From the NCBI GenBank assembly GCA_041685755.1, contig JAWLFC010000083.1, forward strand, positions 1 through 14,066: DNA of 14,066 nucleotides, given 5' to 3'. Both the position numbers and the translations under genes were made by a program. The stretch is from Sva-07 sp041685755. GTDB taxonomy: Bacteria; Actinomycetota; Acidimicrobiia; Acidimicrobiales; Ilumatobacteraceae. The notes under the pieces were generated by a model, which was given only the letters and a program-made list of their open reading frames with translations, searched no databases and was not told the DNA's origin. Shown piece by piece: positions 14,024 through 14,066 of this stretch. The first letter of the stretch is position 1. Every line of letters begins with the position of its first letter.

Positions 14024-14066
14024 GCAACAACGGACCCACCTCCAACGGACCCACCTCCAACGGACC
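14020..14066 (+). CDS. Start of next gene, probable partner ABC subunit, cut off by the window edge
   Basis: An ATG overlapping the ABC exporter stop (ATGA) opens a frame reading M-S-N-N-G-P-T-S-N-G-P-T-S-N-G-P to the end of the window. Only this Asn/Gly/Pro/Thr/Ser tail is visible, so the identity is inferred from position: heterodimeric exporters are normally encoded by two adjacent genes. The polar, repetitive N-terminus would be a flexible cytoplasmic extension ahead of the first membrane helix. Confidence 0.65.
   Translation, partial: MSNNGPTSNGPTSNG
14029..14066 (+). repeat. 15-base tandem repeat encoding N-G-P-T-S
   Basis: The unit AACGGACCCACCTCC is present in two perfect copies (14029-14043, 14044-14058) and a third begins at 14059 and is cut by the window end. 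The unit length is a multiple of three, so copy-number change would keep the reading frame. Confidence 0.85.

Noticed and set aside
1..14066. tRNA, rRNA, riboswitch or CRISPR elements
   Set aside because: No cloverleaf-like sequence with a T-loop, no regularly spaced direct repeats and no known riboswitch core was seen in the few intergenic regions.

Overview
The window reads as chromosome of a high-GC actinobacterium. GTG starts, GTGA/ATGA stop-start overlaps, GTC/GAC/GCC-rich codon use and one probable leaderless promoter (TANNNT just before an ATG) all fit. The protein mix suggests the class Acidimicrobiia (Ilumatobacter-like), but this is an inference from style, not a search result. I see no rRNA, tRNA, CRISPR array or insertion sequence. 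A run of 100 N at 10414-10513 is an assembly gap.

Left part, minus strand (1-6877): six co-directional genes, several translationally coupled, in transcription order: amidase; HAD-family hydrolase (GTGA overlap); a redoxin-like protein with an in-frame TGA at its expected redox-active Cys (candidate selenoprotein); a 942-aa fusion of an alpha/beta-hydrolase fold to a PEP-synthase/rifampicin-phosphotransferase-like dikinase (GTGA overlap); a 142-aa four-helix membrane protein (GTGA overlap); and a membrane protein that leaves the window at base 1. The redoxin and the fusion are the most unusual genes here.

Middle part, minus strand (6960-8769): a GlsB/YeaQ/YmgE small membrane protein, a DsbA-like thioredoxin-fold protein, and a protein with two similar halves that resemble dimeric alpha/beta-barrel modules. 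The last of these is divergent from a plus-strand Crp/Fnr regulator (8900-9559). Their shared spacer holds a near-perfect CRP box, and the regulator keeps the R-E-R DNA-reading residues of E. coli CRP, so it probably controls itself and perhaps its neighbour.

Right part, plus strand (8900-14066): after the Crp gene come a TesB-type acyl-CoA thioesterase (split only by the artificial gap; the flanks share 13 bases and join in frame), a secreted SGNH/GDSL esterase, a long perfect hairpin, and a TetR regulator with an 18-base perfect palindrome over its putative leaderless promoter. The TetR gene overlaps an ABC exporter subunit with degenerate ATP-site residues, which in turn overlaps the start of a further gene, presumably the partner ABC subunit, whose N-terminus is a repeated N-G-P-T-S peptide. 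This looks like a self-regulated heterodimeric exporter operon.
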